A DNA stretch of 33,764 nt from the NCBI GenBank assembly GCA_024638805.1, contig JAHEJO010000010.1, forward strand, positions 1 to 33,764, read 5' to 3'. Both the position numbers and the translations under genes were made by a program. This document shows, in pieces, positions 23,372-31,415 of this stretch. Each line of letters begins with the position of its first letter. Positions within the stretch are counted from its first letter, which is position 1. The DNA comes from Acidimicrobiales bacterium (GTDB taxonomy: Bacteria; Actinomycetota; Acidimicrobiia; Acidimicrobiales; SZUA-35). The notes under the pieces were generated by a model that worked only from the letters and a program-made list of their open reading frames with translations, did not search any database and was not told where the DNA came from.

Positions 23372-23425
23372 CCTCCTGAGCTGTCCTCAGAAATCGACAC
23401 CTAACCTCCTGAGCTGTCCTCAGAA
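23360..23425. repeat. Perfect 33-bp tandem duplication at a convergent gene junction
   Basis: The unit starts ATCGACACCTAACCTCC and ends CTGTCCTCAGAA. It occurs at 23360-23392 and 23393-23425 without a mismatch. Each copy contains a TAA in the frame of the plus-strand gene and a TGA in the minus-strand frame, so each copy carries both stops. Each also has a small dyad, CTGAG and CTCAG around CTGTC, which may be a weak terminator. Confidence 0.9.
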
Positions 23426-24697
23426 GTCGTCGAGACCGGACAGATCATCGGGAATCTCGAAGTCGACGGCTCCGGAGGAGCCCGAACCCATTCCAATGCG
23501 GGCCAACCACAACCCGGGGGCGTCTACCTCGGCTGCGGTCGGTAGGTCGAGTTCGTCGGCCCACAGACGTTCAAGGCCGGCGTCACCGGCTCGTTCGACG
23601 ATGCCGGCGATGAATGCCTCCCCTCGCTCGAGGGTGGCGCTGTCGACGTTGAGACCCAGGAGCTGTTCCATGAAGTTCTCCGCGTCGCTTCGATCGATTC
23701 TCCGAGCTCGGAGTGCGTCACGAATCGCCGGATGACCGGTCATCAGCGATGCGCAGGCATTCATGGTCGCATGCTCGACGAACCCGAGGACCGCGGCAAC
23801 CAGCGCATCGAGTTGAGGCATCAACAGATCATGGGCGGGGGATCGCATCATCCCCAGCACCGTCTCCGGGTCGCTCATCGTCTCGCTGATCTGCATGAGC
23901 TGGGAAAGATCGGTGATGTCGCCCACCTGGTCCATGATCGCTTCAGGGTTCGGTCGGAATGCAGAGGCGAAGTCCATGTACAACGCCTCGAGCCGCACCG
24001 CCACATGGGGAATGGACAAAACGCCGTGAGCGATCAACTCGTGGATCAGCACGTACATCTGGACCTCGGCGATCGGTGCCCCCACGGCCGAGGCGATTTC
24101 TCGCATCCCGGCTGGAACCACCGGCACGGTATTACCCGGTCGGGGGACGGGAAGGTCGTAGGTACCAATGACGCGTTGACCGAGATGGCCGAGCATCGCC
24201 CCCGCTGAGTTGACCACCATCATCGGCGCCAACTGGCTCATCATCTGGCCGAACATCCTGCTCATCGGCTCGAGCATCGACGCGTCGTCGGGCGCCATGT
24301 CCGACCCCATCGTCGTCTCCACGGTTCCGGTCTGGCTCAGGGCTTCGGTGAAACGATCGAAGAAGGGCTGGTAGGCGGTGACCGCCTCGGAGGTCCACGC
24401 GCTACGGCTGACGGGAACGATCCTCACATCCTCGGCGAGATGCACGCCCGGGCGTTGGCGGGCATGAAGGTCCGCCACCCTGGCGAGATCCTCGACTCTG
24501 AGGCGCTCGGTCGGGTCGACGTTGGGTTCGGCACCGCCCTCGGAGGCGATCGCCACGGCGATCTTGCGGGCCTGGTTCCAGGGGTCCGACGGCGTCCGGA
24601 GCGGTCCGCCTCCGATCCCACCGAAGAGCTGGCCGAGTTGCTCCAGCATCTGCTGGAAATCAAAGTTCTCGGGATTGAGTGGATCGTTTCCGCTCAC
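23420..24697 (-). CDS. DUF2342 family protein (annotated as zinc-dependent metalloprotease)
   Basis: 425 residues. The N-terminus is Gln/Gly-rich (FDFQQMLEQLGQLFGGIGGG), followed by WNQARKIA and DPTERLRVEDLARVADLH, typical of the actinobacterial DUF2342 family. Met-rich SRMFGQMMSQLAPMM and AGAMLGHLGQRVIGTYDLPVPR follow. The putative metal site reads YVLIHELIAHGVL: His-Glu and a later His, but spaced HExxxH rather than HExxH. Protease activity is a database label for the family and is not shown. The GTG at 24697 has TACCAT 6 nt upstream and lies 17 bp from the divergent SDR start. The end of the gene lies within the 33-bp duplication. Confidence 0.82.
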   Translation of the reverse strand: MSGNDPLNPENFDFQQMLEQLGQLFGGIGGGPLRTPSDPWNQARKIAVAIASEGGAEPNVDPTERLRVEDLARVADLHARQRPGVHLAEDVRIVPVSRSAWTSEAVTAYQPFFDRFTEALSQTGTVETTMGSDMAPDDASMLEPMSRMFGQMMSQLAPMMVVNSAGAMLGHLGQRVIGTYDLPVPRPGNTVPVVPAGMREIASAVGAPIAEVQMYVLIHELIAHGVLSIPHVAVRLEALYMDFASAFRPNPEAIMDQVGDITDLSQLMQISETMSDPETVLGMMRSPAHDLLMPQLDALVAAVLGFVEHATMNACASLMTGHPAIRDALRARRIDRSDAENFMEQLLGLNVDSATLERGEAFIAGIVERAGDAGLERLWADELDLPTAAEVDAPGLWLARIGMGSGSSGAVDFEIPDDLSGLDDF

Positions 24698-24703
24698 AAC
24701 GGC

Positions 24704-24709
24704 ATGGTA
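24704..24709 (-). promoter_or_regulatory. -10 box for the DUF2342 gene (TACCAT)
   Basis: TACCAT on the minus strand lies 6 nt before the GTG at 24697. It is within the 17-bp gap to the divergent SDR gene, so the promoters of the two genes must overlap. Confidence 0.4.
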
Positions 24710-24714
24710 GGCCC

Positions 24715-25749
24715 ATGTTGAGTGTTGCCGTCACCGGTTCTGCCGGATCCCTCGGAAAGCGGGTCGTCGATCTGTTGGTCCAGGATCAGAGCGTGTACCG
24801 GGTCGTTGCCATCGACCGGCGGCATCAGCGATCCACCGACGACAAGGTCTCGGCTGTGCGCCTCGAGCTGTCCGCTCCGACAGGCGAGCCCGACGAGCTG
24901 GCGGCCGCTTTCGTCGGCTGCGACTCCGTCGTTCACTGCGCCTCCGACGAAGGGCGAGTCAGTCACCATCTGGTGGCGGCGGACATACTCGCCCGGGTTC
25001 TCGATGCAGCCACCGAAGCCGAGGTTGGACACGTGGTGATCATCTCCTCGGCGATGGTGTACGGCGCCTGGCCCGACAATCCGGTTCCTCTGGCCGAGGA
25101 TGCGCCCCTGCGGGCCAACGACGATCTTGCATTCGTGGCAGCCAAACGTGAGATGGAACGGTTGGCGTCGACCTGGGCGTCGGGGGGCCGGCGGGCCGCG
25201 GTGCTGCGCCCGACCACGACATTGGCCGAGAGTGGTTCATCGTGGATCGCCCGGTCGTTGCGGATCGCCACCACGATCAGATCCGACCGGGTCGACCCGC
25301 CCGTCCAGTTCGTCCACTACGACGACCTCGCCTCCGCCGCCGCGATCGTGGCAACGCAACGGGCGGCTGGGGTGTACAACGTCAGTCCGGACGGCTTCAT
25401 CGGTTCCGAGGCGTTCCATCAGCTGATCGGAGGTCTCCAACTCCGGGTTCCCGGAGATCTGAGTGATCTGGTCCTCCGGGTAGGGCGTCAACTGGGTGTC
25501 CGACCGACGCCCGAGGGGATCGAACCCTATGTCCATGCGCCGTGGGTCGTGGCCAATGACCGACTGAGATCGCTGGGCTGGTCACCGCGGTTCAGCAACG
25601 AAGAAGCACTGGTGTTGGGCACACCGCCGCCACCCTGGGAGATCCCCCCGGGCCGCAGGCAGGAGCTCGTGCTCGCCGGTTCAGCGCTGTTGGCGGTCGG
25701 TGCAGCAGCTGCGGCAGCCGCTATCGCCCGCCGCCTGGTGCGTCGCTGA
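24715..25749 (+). CDS. Extended SDR / NAD-dependent epimerase family protein with C-terminal helix
   Basis: 344 residues. A Rossmann nucleotide-binding motif opens the protein (VAVTGSAGSLGKRVV), with DRRHQ after strand two. The catalytic strand reads VVIISSAMVYG. The expected YxxxK appears as FVAAK, so the catalytic Tyr is Phe. A hydrophobic C-terminal segment (LVLAGSALLAVGAAAAAAAI) followed by RRLVRR suggests a membrane anchor. It is probably a nucleotide-binding or atypical SDR rather than a classical epimerase; the substrate is unknown. The ATG at 24715 is 17 bp from the divergent DUF2342 start. The 3' end overlaps the MFS gene on the other strand by 29 bp. Confidence 0.85.
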   Translation: MLSVAVTGSAGSLGKRVVDLLVQDQSVYRVVAIDRRHQRSTDDKVSAVRLELSAPTGEPDELAAAFVGCDSVVHCASDEGRVSHHLVAADILARVLDAATEAEVGHVVIISSAMVYGAWPDNPVPLAEDAPLRANDDLAFVAAKREMERLASTWASGGRRAAVLRPTTTLAESGSSWIARSLRIATTIRSDRVDPPVQFVHYDDLASAAAIVATQRAAGVYNVSPDGFIGSEAFHQLIGGLQLRVPGDLSDLVLRVGRQLGVRPTPEGIEPYVHAPWVVANDRLRSLGWSPRFSNEEALVLGTPPPPWEIPPGRRQELVLAGSALLAVGAAAAAAAIARRLVRR

Positions 25750-27370
25750 ACGGATCATCATCGGCGCGACGGGGGCGCACCGTCGGTATCGGCTGGGTGT
25801 CGGTCAGCGAGGGAAGGTCCTGCCTGGTCGGATCATCCTGCGACGATCGACGATCATCGGCCAGGTTCCGCGCCAACCCGGGATGTTCCGCCGTCGGTTC
25901 AGCAGGCTCGGTATCGGTCGGTGTGCGACGTCCGTTGCGACGGTTGCGCATGGTACCGGTGCGTTCCTTCACGGTCCGAGAAGCTCGGACGCCGGCTGCC
26001 TTTGCGCTGCGGCGGGCGACGTCGGTGTTCGGCGCGGGGTCCCTGCCGAGCCAGTAGCTGACCGCCGCGAATCCAGCGGTCACGGACAGGAGGACGAAAC
26101 CGATGCGGGCCGGGATGGGAAGGATGACGGGGAGAATGGCACCGAGCACCCACACGAGCTGGAAGCGGCTTTCGAACTTGGCGAATGTGTGGCTGAGATC
26201 GGCCGTCGGTGCGTCGCGTTGGACGATGGCGTCGAAACTCTGTTTGCCGACCGCTCCACCCATGGCCACGGCGAAGCCGACCGACATCGCACCGAGGAGA
26301 CCACCAGCGAACGCACCCAGAACGCCCACGACGGCGATGAGCCCGAGCATGCCGGCCAGGTTTCGTTCCTCGGAGAAACGGTGACGGAGGTGAGGGGACA
26401 GGACCGCCCCGATGAAGGCGCCCACGCCAGAGGCCGCGACAACCGCACCGAAATGCCATGTGGGTGAGCCGCCAACGGCGAGGTCGAGACGCGCCTGTCC
26501 CAACGCTTCCCGCACCCGGTGCCCCATCTCCACACCGGCGCCGGTCGGTCCCGCGTCCACACCTCCGCGCAGTGCGAACGCCAGCAGCATGGTCAGGAAC
26601 CCGGTGACACCCCGCACGTAGGCCATCGCGCTCGACGCCAGCAGAATGCCGCCCTTGCGTATGGCCAGACCCGATATCTCCGCAGCGTCCTCACCGCCCG
26701 GTTCGCCGCTCTCGGCCTGGGAATGATGGAGGATATGCGGGATCTGGAGGGCGATGATCCCGCCGACGACGAAAAGGGCGCCGGCGAACACCAGGACCCA
26801 TGGGGCGCCGCCGAGGAGCAGCAGGATTCCACCAGGGATCGCAGCGATCGTGGCCGAGATCGCCGAGATGATCGACAGGCGGCTGTTCGCCCGGACGAGT
26901 TGCGAAGGATCGTCGATCAGGCTGGGCACCAGAGCCGACTTGGCGATGTGGTGCGCCTTACCCATCACCAGCATCGAGAATGCCATCGGGAAGAACAGAA
27001 GCGATTCGACCTGGGTGGCCATCAGGACGGCCATCAGACCTCGACCGAAGCCGACACCGACGATGATGATCTTGTTGCCTCCCGACACCCGGTCGACGAG
27101 CGGACCCAGGAATTGGGCGACCACAGCGAATGGGGCAACGGTGAGGAGCAGATACAGCGATACCCGCCAGCGGGCGTCGTTGGGGTCGAGGGAGAAGAAG
27201 ACCGAATCAGCCAGCGCGATCGCCACGAGCGCGTCGCCGCCGACGGAGAAGCCGTGCGGCCTGGCCAGCCGGGCGAACGGTGACGGCGACATGACGGTCG
27301 AGACCAGCGCCTGCCTATCGAAGCTCCGCGCGGTCCGCCGCTCGGACGGTTTTTCTGCGGTCTCAGCCAT
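25721..27370 (-). CDS. MFS transporter with long disordered C-terminal tail
   Basis: 549 residues. About 12 membrane helices run from about 40 to 445, for example VSLYLLLTVAPFAVVAQFLGPLVD and NLAGMLGLIAVVGVLGAFAGGLLGAM. The cytoplasmic motif after helix two (GPLVDRVSGGNK) is a degenerate MFS motif A. A cytoplasmic loop of about 70 residues separates the two halves. The last 100 residues are basic, then Pro/Thr/Asp-rich and disordered. The substrate is unknown; actinobacterial relatives with the same layout are uncharacterised. The ATG at 27370 is preceded by TAGGCT at 9 nt. The gene lies just downstream of the truncated response regulator and overlaps the SDR at its 3' end. Confidence 0.87.
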   Translation of the reverse strand: MAETAEKPSERRTARSFDRQALVSTVMSPSPFARLARPHGFSVGGDALVAIALADSVFFSLDPNDARWRVSLYLLLTVAPFAVVAQFLGPLVDRVSGGNKIIIVGVGFGRGLMAVLMATQVESLLFFPMAFSMLVMGKAHHIAKSALVPSLIDDPSQLVRANSRLSIISAISATIAAIPGGILLLLGGAPWVLVFAGALFVVGGIIALQIPHILHHSQAESGEPGGEDAAEISGLAIRKGGILLASSAMAYVRGVTGFLTMLLAFALRGGVDAGPTGAGVEMGHRVREALGQARLDLAVGGSPTWHFGAVVAASGVGAFIGAVLSPHLRHRFSEERNLAGMLGLIAVVGVLGAFAGGLLGAMSVGFAVAMGGAVGKQSFDAIVQRDAPTADLSHTFAKFESRFQLVWVLGAILPVILPIPARIGFVLLSVTAGFAAVSYWLGRDPAPNTDVARRSAKAAGVRASRTVKERTGTMRNRRNGRRTPTDTEPAEPTAEHPGLARNLADDRRSSQDDPTRQDLPSLTDTQPIPTVRPRRADDDPFSDAPGGGR

Positions 27371-27379
27371 GTGCCCGAC

Positions 27380-27385
27380 AGCCTA
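27380..27385 (-). promoter_or_regulatory. -10 box for the MFS gene (TAGGCT)
   Basis: TAGGCT on the minus strand lies 9 nt before the ATG at 27370. Its first three bases are also the stop codon of the response-regulator remnant. The spacing is at the long end of the pattern. Confidence 0.3.
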
Positions 27386-27637
27386 GTGTGACGGCGACGA
27401 GCACGGCTGGGCGCCCGCCGGGGTCGACCCGACGAACCTGTAGCCGAGTCCCCGAATCGTGATGAGCCGCGCCGGGTTGGACGGATCGGTCTCCACCTTT
27501 GAGCGCAGACGCTTCACATGAACATCGAGGGTCTTGGAATCACCTACGTAGTGGTAGCTCCACACCCGATCGAAGAGCACGTCCCTGGTGACCACCCTGC
27601 CGGCATTGGCCATCAAGATCTCCAGGAGTTCGAACGG
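27383..27637 (-). pseudogene. OmpR/PhoB-family response regulator, only the winged-helix end left
   Basis: The recognisable frame starts at PFELLEILMANAGRVVTRD and continues through LFDRVWSYHYVGDSKTLDVH, VKRLRSKVE and ITIRGLGYRFVG. This is the recognition helix and wing of a PhoB/RegX3-type DNA-binding domain. The receiver domain with its phospho-Asp and the first beta strands are absent. Upstream residues in the 119-residue ORF of the track (to 27742) match nothing I know. It follows a PstS-like gene and ppk, so a phosphate-responsive regulator is a reasonable inference for the original gene. The remnant could still be translated but cannot be phosphorylated. Between 27638 and 27784 I see nothing recognisable. 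Confidence 0.75.
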
Positions 27638-27784
27638 CCGGCAGACAGATCGAACAGAAGCCGACCTCCAAAGACGTGGCAGGCCCCACAGAGCCCACGG
27701 GCCAGACCCGCACAACGCTACGCACCACATGGCAACGCCCATCAGAAGTACTGAGCAGGCCCCAACGGCCCCCAGCGCCTCCGA

Positions 27785-28852
27785 TCAGCGAGAGTCCCAG
27801 CGAGCGGCTGTCTCGGCCCGTTCGCCCGGTGCGAGCGGCACGAATTCGGAACGGAGGACCGAGTCGTCGAGGGCCACGTTCAAGTAGTACAACAGGAAGT
27901 CGTCGACGATCGGATCGTCGCTGGCTCCGTCGACGTAGAGATACAGGTCCCGCGACATCGGATAGATCCCTTGCTCCACGGCTGCATCGTTGGGAAGCAC
28001 GCAACCACTGCCATTGGACACGCCGATCAGCCGGACCCGGTCGGCGTTCCGTACCGCATACGACGATCCCACGATCCCCAGCGCTGCTGGATCGGCGGCA
28101 ACGGCCTCCACCAGCTCCGCGTTGGAATCGAGACCGCGGTAGTCCACCCGCATGAAGGCCCCCACGCCGCGTCCCTCCGCAATCGGTTCCAGAACCGATT
28201 GGACGAACAGCTGATGGGTACCGTGACCGGGCCCAGGCGCAACGAGCGAGACATGACCTTGGCCCCAAGCGGTGTACGAACCGAGTTCGGCGGCCAGATC
28301 GCTGACATCGTCCCGAGTGGTGATGCCGGTCGATTCGGGACCGGCCAGCGCATACAGGTCGGCAAAGGTCACGCATTGCAGACTTGATGTCCTGTTGGCG
28401 ACGACCGCAATTCCATCGCGTGCGATTCGAAGCTCGATCGGTACGACGCCGTTGGCGAGGCAGCCTGCGCTCTCCTGACCGTTGATGGGGCGCGACGAAC
28501 CGACAACACGTACGGCGGGATCGTTGCAGAGATCAGCCAGACCCACCCCGCTCCCGACCGTTTCGATGTCGACGGTCACACCCGGCTGGCGTTGCGAATA
28601 GCCGTCGACAACCGCTCGAGTGATCGCTTCGACCGTGCTCGAACCAGTGATCCGGATCGTTCCCGACAACTCGGCAACAGGATCGGTGATGGGCTCGACG
28701 ACCGACTCGGTGGTGACACCGAGCACCGTGAGATCAGCCCCGTCGGTGGCCGAGTCGGACGCGTCGGGGTTCGCCGCGGTGCAGGCGGCGATCAGCGCTG
28801 CGATCGCCATGAGTAGTCCGCCGAGTTGTGGCGAGGGTTTGCACGTCCTCAC
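27785..28852 (-). CDS. PstS-like phosphate-binding lipoprotein
   Basis: 355 residues. It has a lipoprotein signal peptide (LLMAIAALIAAC, lipobox Cys at about residue 24), a Thr/Ser/Asp-rich linker, then the phosphate-binding fold. ITGSSTVEAITRAVVDGY matches the GSST phosphate loop of PstS, with VVGSSRPI, IARDGIAVVAN and YPMSRDLYLYVDG as other conserved parts. It would capture phosphate outside the membrane for a PstCAB importer, but no pstC, pstA or pstB lies in the window. The GTG start overlaps the Nudix stop (GTGA), so the gene is coupled to ppk and the Nudix gene. A non-transport sensing role is also possible. Confidence 0.85.
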   Translation of the reverse strand: MRTCKPSPQLGGLLMAIAALIAACTAANPDASDSATDGADLTVLGVTTESVVEPITDPVAELSGTIRITGSSTVEAITRAVVDGYSQRQPGVTVDIETVGSGVGLADLCNDPAVRVVGSSRPINGQESAGCLANGVVPIELRIARDGIAVVANRTSSLQCVTFADLYALAGPESTGITTRDDVSDLAAELGSYTAWGQGHVSLVAPGPGHGTHQLFVQSVLEPIAEGRGVGAFMRVDYRGLDSNAELVEAVAADPAALGIVGSSYAVRNADRVRLIGVSNGSGCVLPNDAAVEQGIYPMSRDLYLYVDGASDDPIVDDFLLYYLNVALDDSVLRSEFVPLAPGERAETAARWDSR

Positions 28853-29244
28853 CCCAATGAGTCAAGCAGAACTCGGTCGTGACTGTACGACAGCATGTCT
28901 TTTGCCTGGTCGAGCGGGACCCAGATCAGCTGATCGACCTCGTCGTTGGGTGTGAATCGCCCGCCGGTACGTTCCATCGACCAGTAGCGGACGACCTTGG
29001 GGCGACCTTTGTTGTCCGCGTACCGGACGGTGGGCAACTCGGTGTGAATCGTCCCGCGGATACCGGTCTCTTCGAGAACCTCCCGGACCGCACATCCGAG
29101 ATCATGCTCACCGCTGGCGCGTTTGCCTTTGGGATGGGACCAGTCGTCGTAGCGATCCCGATGCACCAGCGCCACCTCCAGCTGGCCCCCCTGAAGGCGC
29201 CACACCACACAACCGGCGGCGTGGACCACGTCGTCGTCAGCCAT
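28849..29244 (-). CDS. Nudix hydrolase, MutT1-like domain
   Basis: 131 residues. The Nudix box is complete and exact: G-x5-E-x7-REVLEETGI within GKRASGEHDLG and the following residues. HAAGCVVWRLQGGQLEVALV is the typical first strand pair, and DWSHPKGK precedes the box. In mycobacteria MutT1 lies beside ppk1 and hydrolyses 8-oxo-GTP and diadenosine polyphosphates. The mycobacterial protein has an extra histidine-phosphatase domain, which is absent here. The ATG overlaps the ppk stop as ATGA, and its stop overlaps the PstS-like start, so all three are translationally coupled. Polyphosphate or nucleotide-polyphosphate turnover is a reasonable inference. Confidence 0.9.
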   Translation of the reverse strand: MADDDVVHAAGCVVWRLQGGQLEVALVHRDRYDDWSHPKGKRASGEHDLGCAVREVLEETGIRGTIHTELPTVRYADNKGRPKVVRYWSMERTGGRFTPNDEVDQLIWVPLDQAKDMLSYSHDRVLLDSLG

Positions 29245-31364
29245 CAGTCGAGACCGAACGTGGGCCGCAGTCCCTGTGGGGTGACCGGAACCGTCTCCGC
29301 CGCCTGGGCCTCGAGCACATCGTGGAGGTTGCGGCCCTCGGTGACCGTAGCCGGGACCTCACGGGTGTACGTGCCGTCGGCGTGCAGAGTCCAGGACAGC
29401 AGTTCATCAGCCAGGTTCTGTTCGAGCACGTCACCGAGCCGGTCTTGTAATGGGCCGGGGCCGATCCGTACGAGAGCCTCGACCCGGCGGTCGAGATTCC
29501 TGGGCATCAGGTCTGCCGAACCGATGAGATACTCGGCTTCGCCCGGACCGCGCCCGTTGGCAAAGCTGTAGACCCTCGAGTGCTCCAGGTAACGACCTAC
29601 AACCGATTTGACCCGGATGTTCTCGGACAGCCCGGGCACCCCTGGGCGCAGACAACAAATCCCTCTGACCACCAGGTCGATCCGTACACCCGCCTGACTC
29701 GCGCCGTACAGGCTGTCGATCACGCGGGCGTCGACGAGACTGTTCATCTTCATGACGATCCGACCCTCGCGGCCGAACTTCATCTCGTTCTCGATGAGAC
29801 CGGTAATCCCCGGGCGGACCGTGGTGGGCGAAACGAGCAGCCTCTCGTACTGCACGCCGCGTGAGTAACCGGTCAGGAAGTTGAACAGCGCGGTGACGTC
29901 GTCACCCACGTCCGGGTCGGACGTGATCAGGCCGAAGTCCTCATAGAACCTCGCCGTCTTCGGGTTGTAGTTGCCGGTTCCCACATGGCAGTACCGTCGA
30001 AGACCGGCGGTTTCTTCCCGTACCACGAGCGTCGTCTTGCAATGGATCTTCAACCCGACCAGCCCGTAGACCACGTGTACCCCCGCCTCCTCCAACCGTC
30101 GCGCCCACCGGATGTTGGCGCTCTCGTCGAAACGAGCTTTGAGCTCGACCAGAGCGGCCACCTGCTTTCCTGCCTCGGCAGCCCGGATCAGCGCATCGAT
30201 GATCGGTGAGTCACCCGAGGTTCGGTACAGGGTCAGTTTGATCGCCACGACCTTGGGGTCTCGAGCGGCCGCCCGCACGAACTCGCTGACCGATTCGCTG
30301 AAGCTCGTGTACGGGTGGTGCACGAGCAGGTCCCTTTCGCGAATGAGCCGAAAGAACTCGCTGCCGGTTTCGAGGTTGGCAAGTTCGGGAGGTTGTACAC
30401 CGCCGAAGATCGGCTGCATCAGATCGGGACGATCGAGTTCGAGAAACTGATTGAAGCCGGTGTTATCCAGATAGCCGTCGACCACGAGAACGTCTTCGGG
30501 CTCGAGATCGAGCTCGCGCAGCAGAATCTGGAGGGCGGTCTCGGGCATGTCGTCGTGAAGTTCGAGGCGAATCGCCCGACCGAAACGGCGTCGGCGGAGC
30601 TCCATTTCGACCGCTTCGAGGAGGTCGTCTGCTTCTTCGTCGTCGAGGGTGAGATCGGCATTGCGGGTGACCCGGAACGGCCACGCGCCGACGATGTCCA
30701 TTCCGGTGAACAGACGGTCCAGGTTGGCGGTGATCACTTCTTCGAGGGCGACGTACCGACCCGACGGCACGCCGATGAACCTCGGCAAGGAGGGGGGCAC
30801 CTTGATCCGGGCGAAGTGCTGGGAACCGTCGCTCGGATCACTCACGATGGCGGCCAGGTTCAACGAGAGGTTCGAGATATAGGGAAACGGGTGACCGGGA
30901 TCGACCGCCAGCGGCGTCAGCACCCCGAAGATCCGATTGTCGAACAGCTGAGTGGCCGCAGCTACATCGTCGTCCGACAGTTCCCCGTAGTGCACGATTT
31001 CAACACCCTCATCGGTGAGGGCGGGCCACAGCTCGCCGATGAACACCCGGGCCAGTCGGTCGAAATGACCTATCACGATCGTCCGGATCTCCTCGAGCTG
31101 CATGGTTGGCGTGAGACCGTCGGGTGGCGTCTTGACAATCCCGGCTGCCACCTGGTCCTTGAGGCCCGCAACGCGCACCATGTAGAACTCGTCGAGGTTG
31201 TTGGCGTAGATGGCGCAGAATTTGAGCCGCTCGATCAAGGGCAGTCGCCGGTCCTCGGCCTGAGCCAGCACGCGGTCGTTGAAGGCCAGCCAGCTGATCT
31301 CCCGATTGGTGAAGCGTTCCGGTTGTGAGGCGATGTCCGCCGGCTCCACGTCGAGTCCGCTCAT
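29244..31364 (-). CDS. ppk: Polyphosphate kinase 1
   Basis: 706 residues, a normal PPK1 length. The N-domain opens FTNREISWLAFNDRVLAQA and has YANNLDEFYMVRVAGL. The catalytic core contains GLKIHCKTTLVVREE with the His that is autophosphorylated, and RYCHVGTGNYNPKTARFYED. C-terminal PLD-like blocks include VVRGICCLRPGVPGLSENI and GSADLMPRNLDRRVE. It makes polyphosphate reversibly from ATP at the membrane. The gene leads a coupled operon with the Nudix and PstS-like genes. TAACGT lies 6 nt before the ATG and there is no Shine-Dalgarno. Confidence 0.96.
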   Translation of the reverse strand: MSGLDVEPADIASQPERFTNREISWLAFNDRVLAQAEDRRLPLIERLKFCAIYANNLDEFYMVRVAGLKDQVAAGIVKTPPDGLTPTMQLEEIRTIVIGHFDRLARVFIGELWPALTDEGVEIVHYGELSDDDVAAATQLFDNRIFGVLTPLAVDPGHPFPYISNLSLNLAAIVSDPSDGSQHFARIKVPPSLPRFIGVPSGRYVALEEVITANLDRLFTGMDIVGAWPFRVTRNADLTLDDEEADDLLEAVEMELRRRRFGRAIRLELHDDMPETALQILLRELDLEPEDVLVVDGYLDNTGFNQFLELDRPDLMQPIFGGVQPPELANLETGSEFFRLIRERDLLVHHPYTSFSESVSEFVRAAARDPKVVAIKLTLYRTSGDSPIIDALIRAAEAGKQVAALVELKARFDESANIRWARRLEEAGVHVVYGLVGLKIHCKTTLVVREETAGLRRYCHVGTGNYNPKTARFYEDFGLITSDPDVGDDVTALFNFLTGYSRGVQYERLLVSPTTVRPGITGLIENEMKFGREGRIVMKMNSLVDARVIDSLYGASQAGVRIDLVVRGICCLRPGVPGLSENIRVKSVVGRYLEHSRVYSFANGRGPGEAEYLIGSADLMPRNLDRRVEALVRIGPGPLQDRLGDVLEQNLADELLSWTLHADGTYTREVPATVTEGRNLHDVLEAQAAETVPVTPQGLRPTFGLD

Positions 31365-31370
31365 GTCTCT

Positions 31371-31376
31371 ACGTTA
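31371..31376 (-). promoter_or_regulatory. -10 box for ppk (TAACGT)
   Basis: TAACGT on the minus strand lies 6 nt before the ATG at 31364, so the ppk operon probably has its own leaderless promoter in the 51-bp gap after the inositol synthase gene. Confidence 0.4.
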
Positions 31377-31415
31377 GGCGTTCCCGGACGAAATGATCCG
31401 GTCGACGCGCCTGCG

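Noticed and set aside
31384-31401. CCGGA-N8-TCCGG hairpin between ino1 and ppk as a terminator
   Set aside because: A five-base stem without a U-tract in GC-rich DNA is expected by chance.
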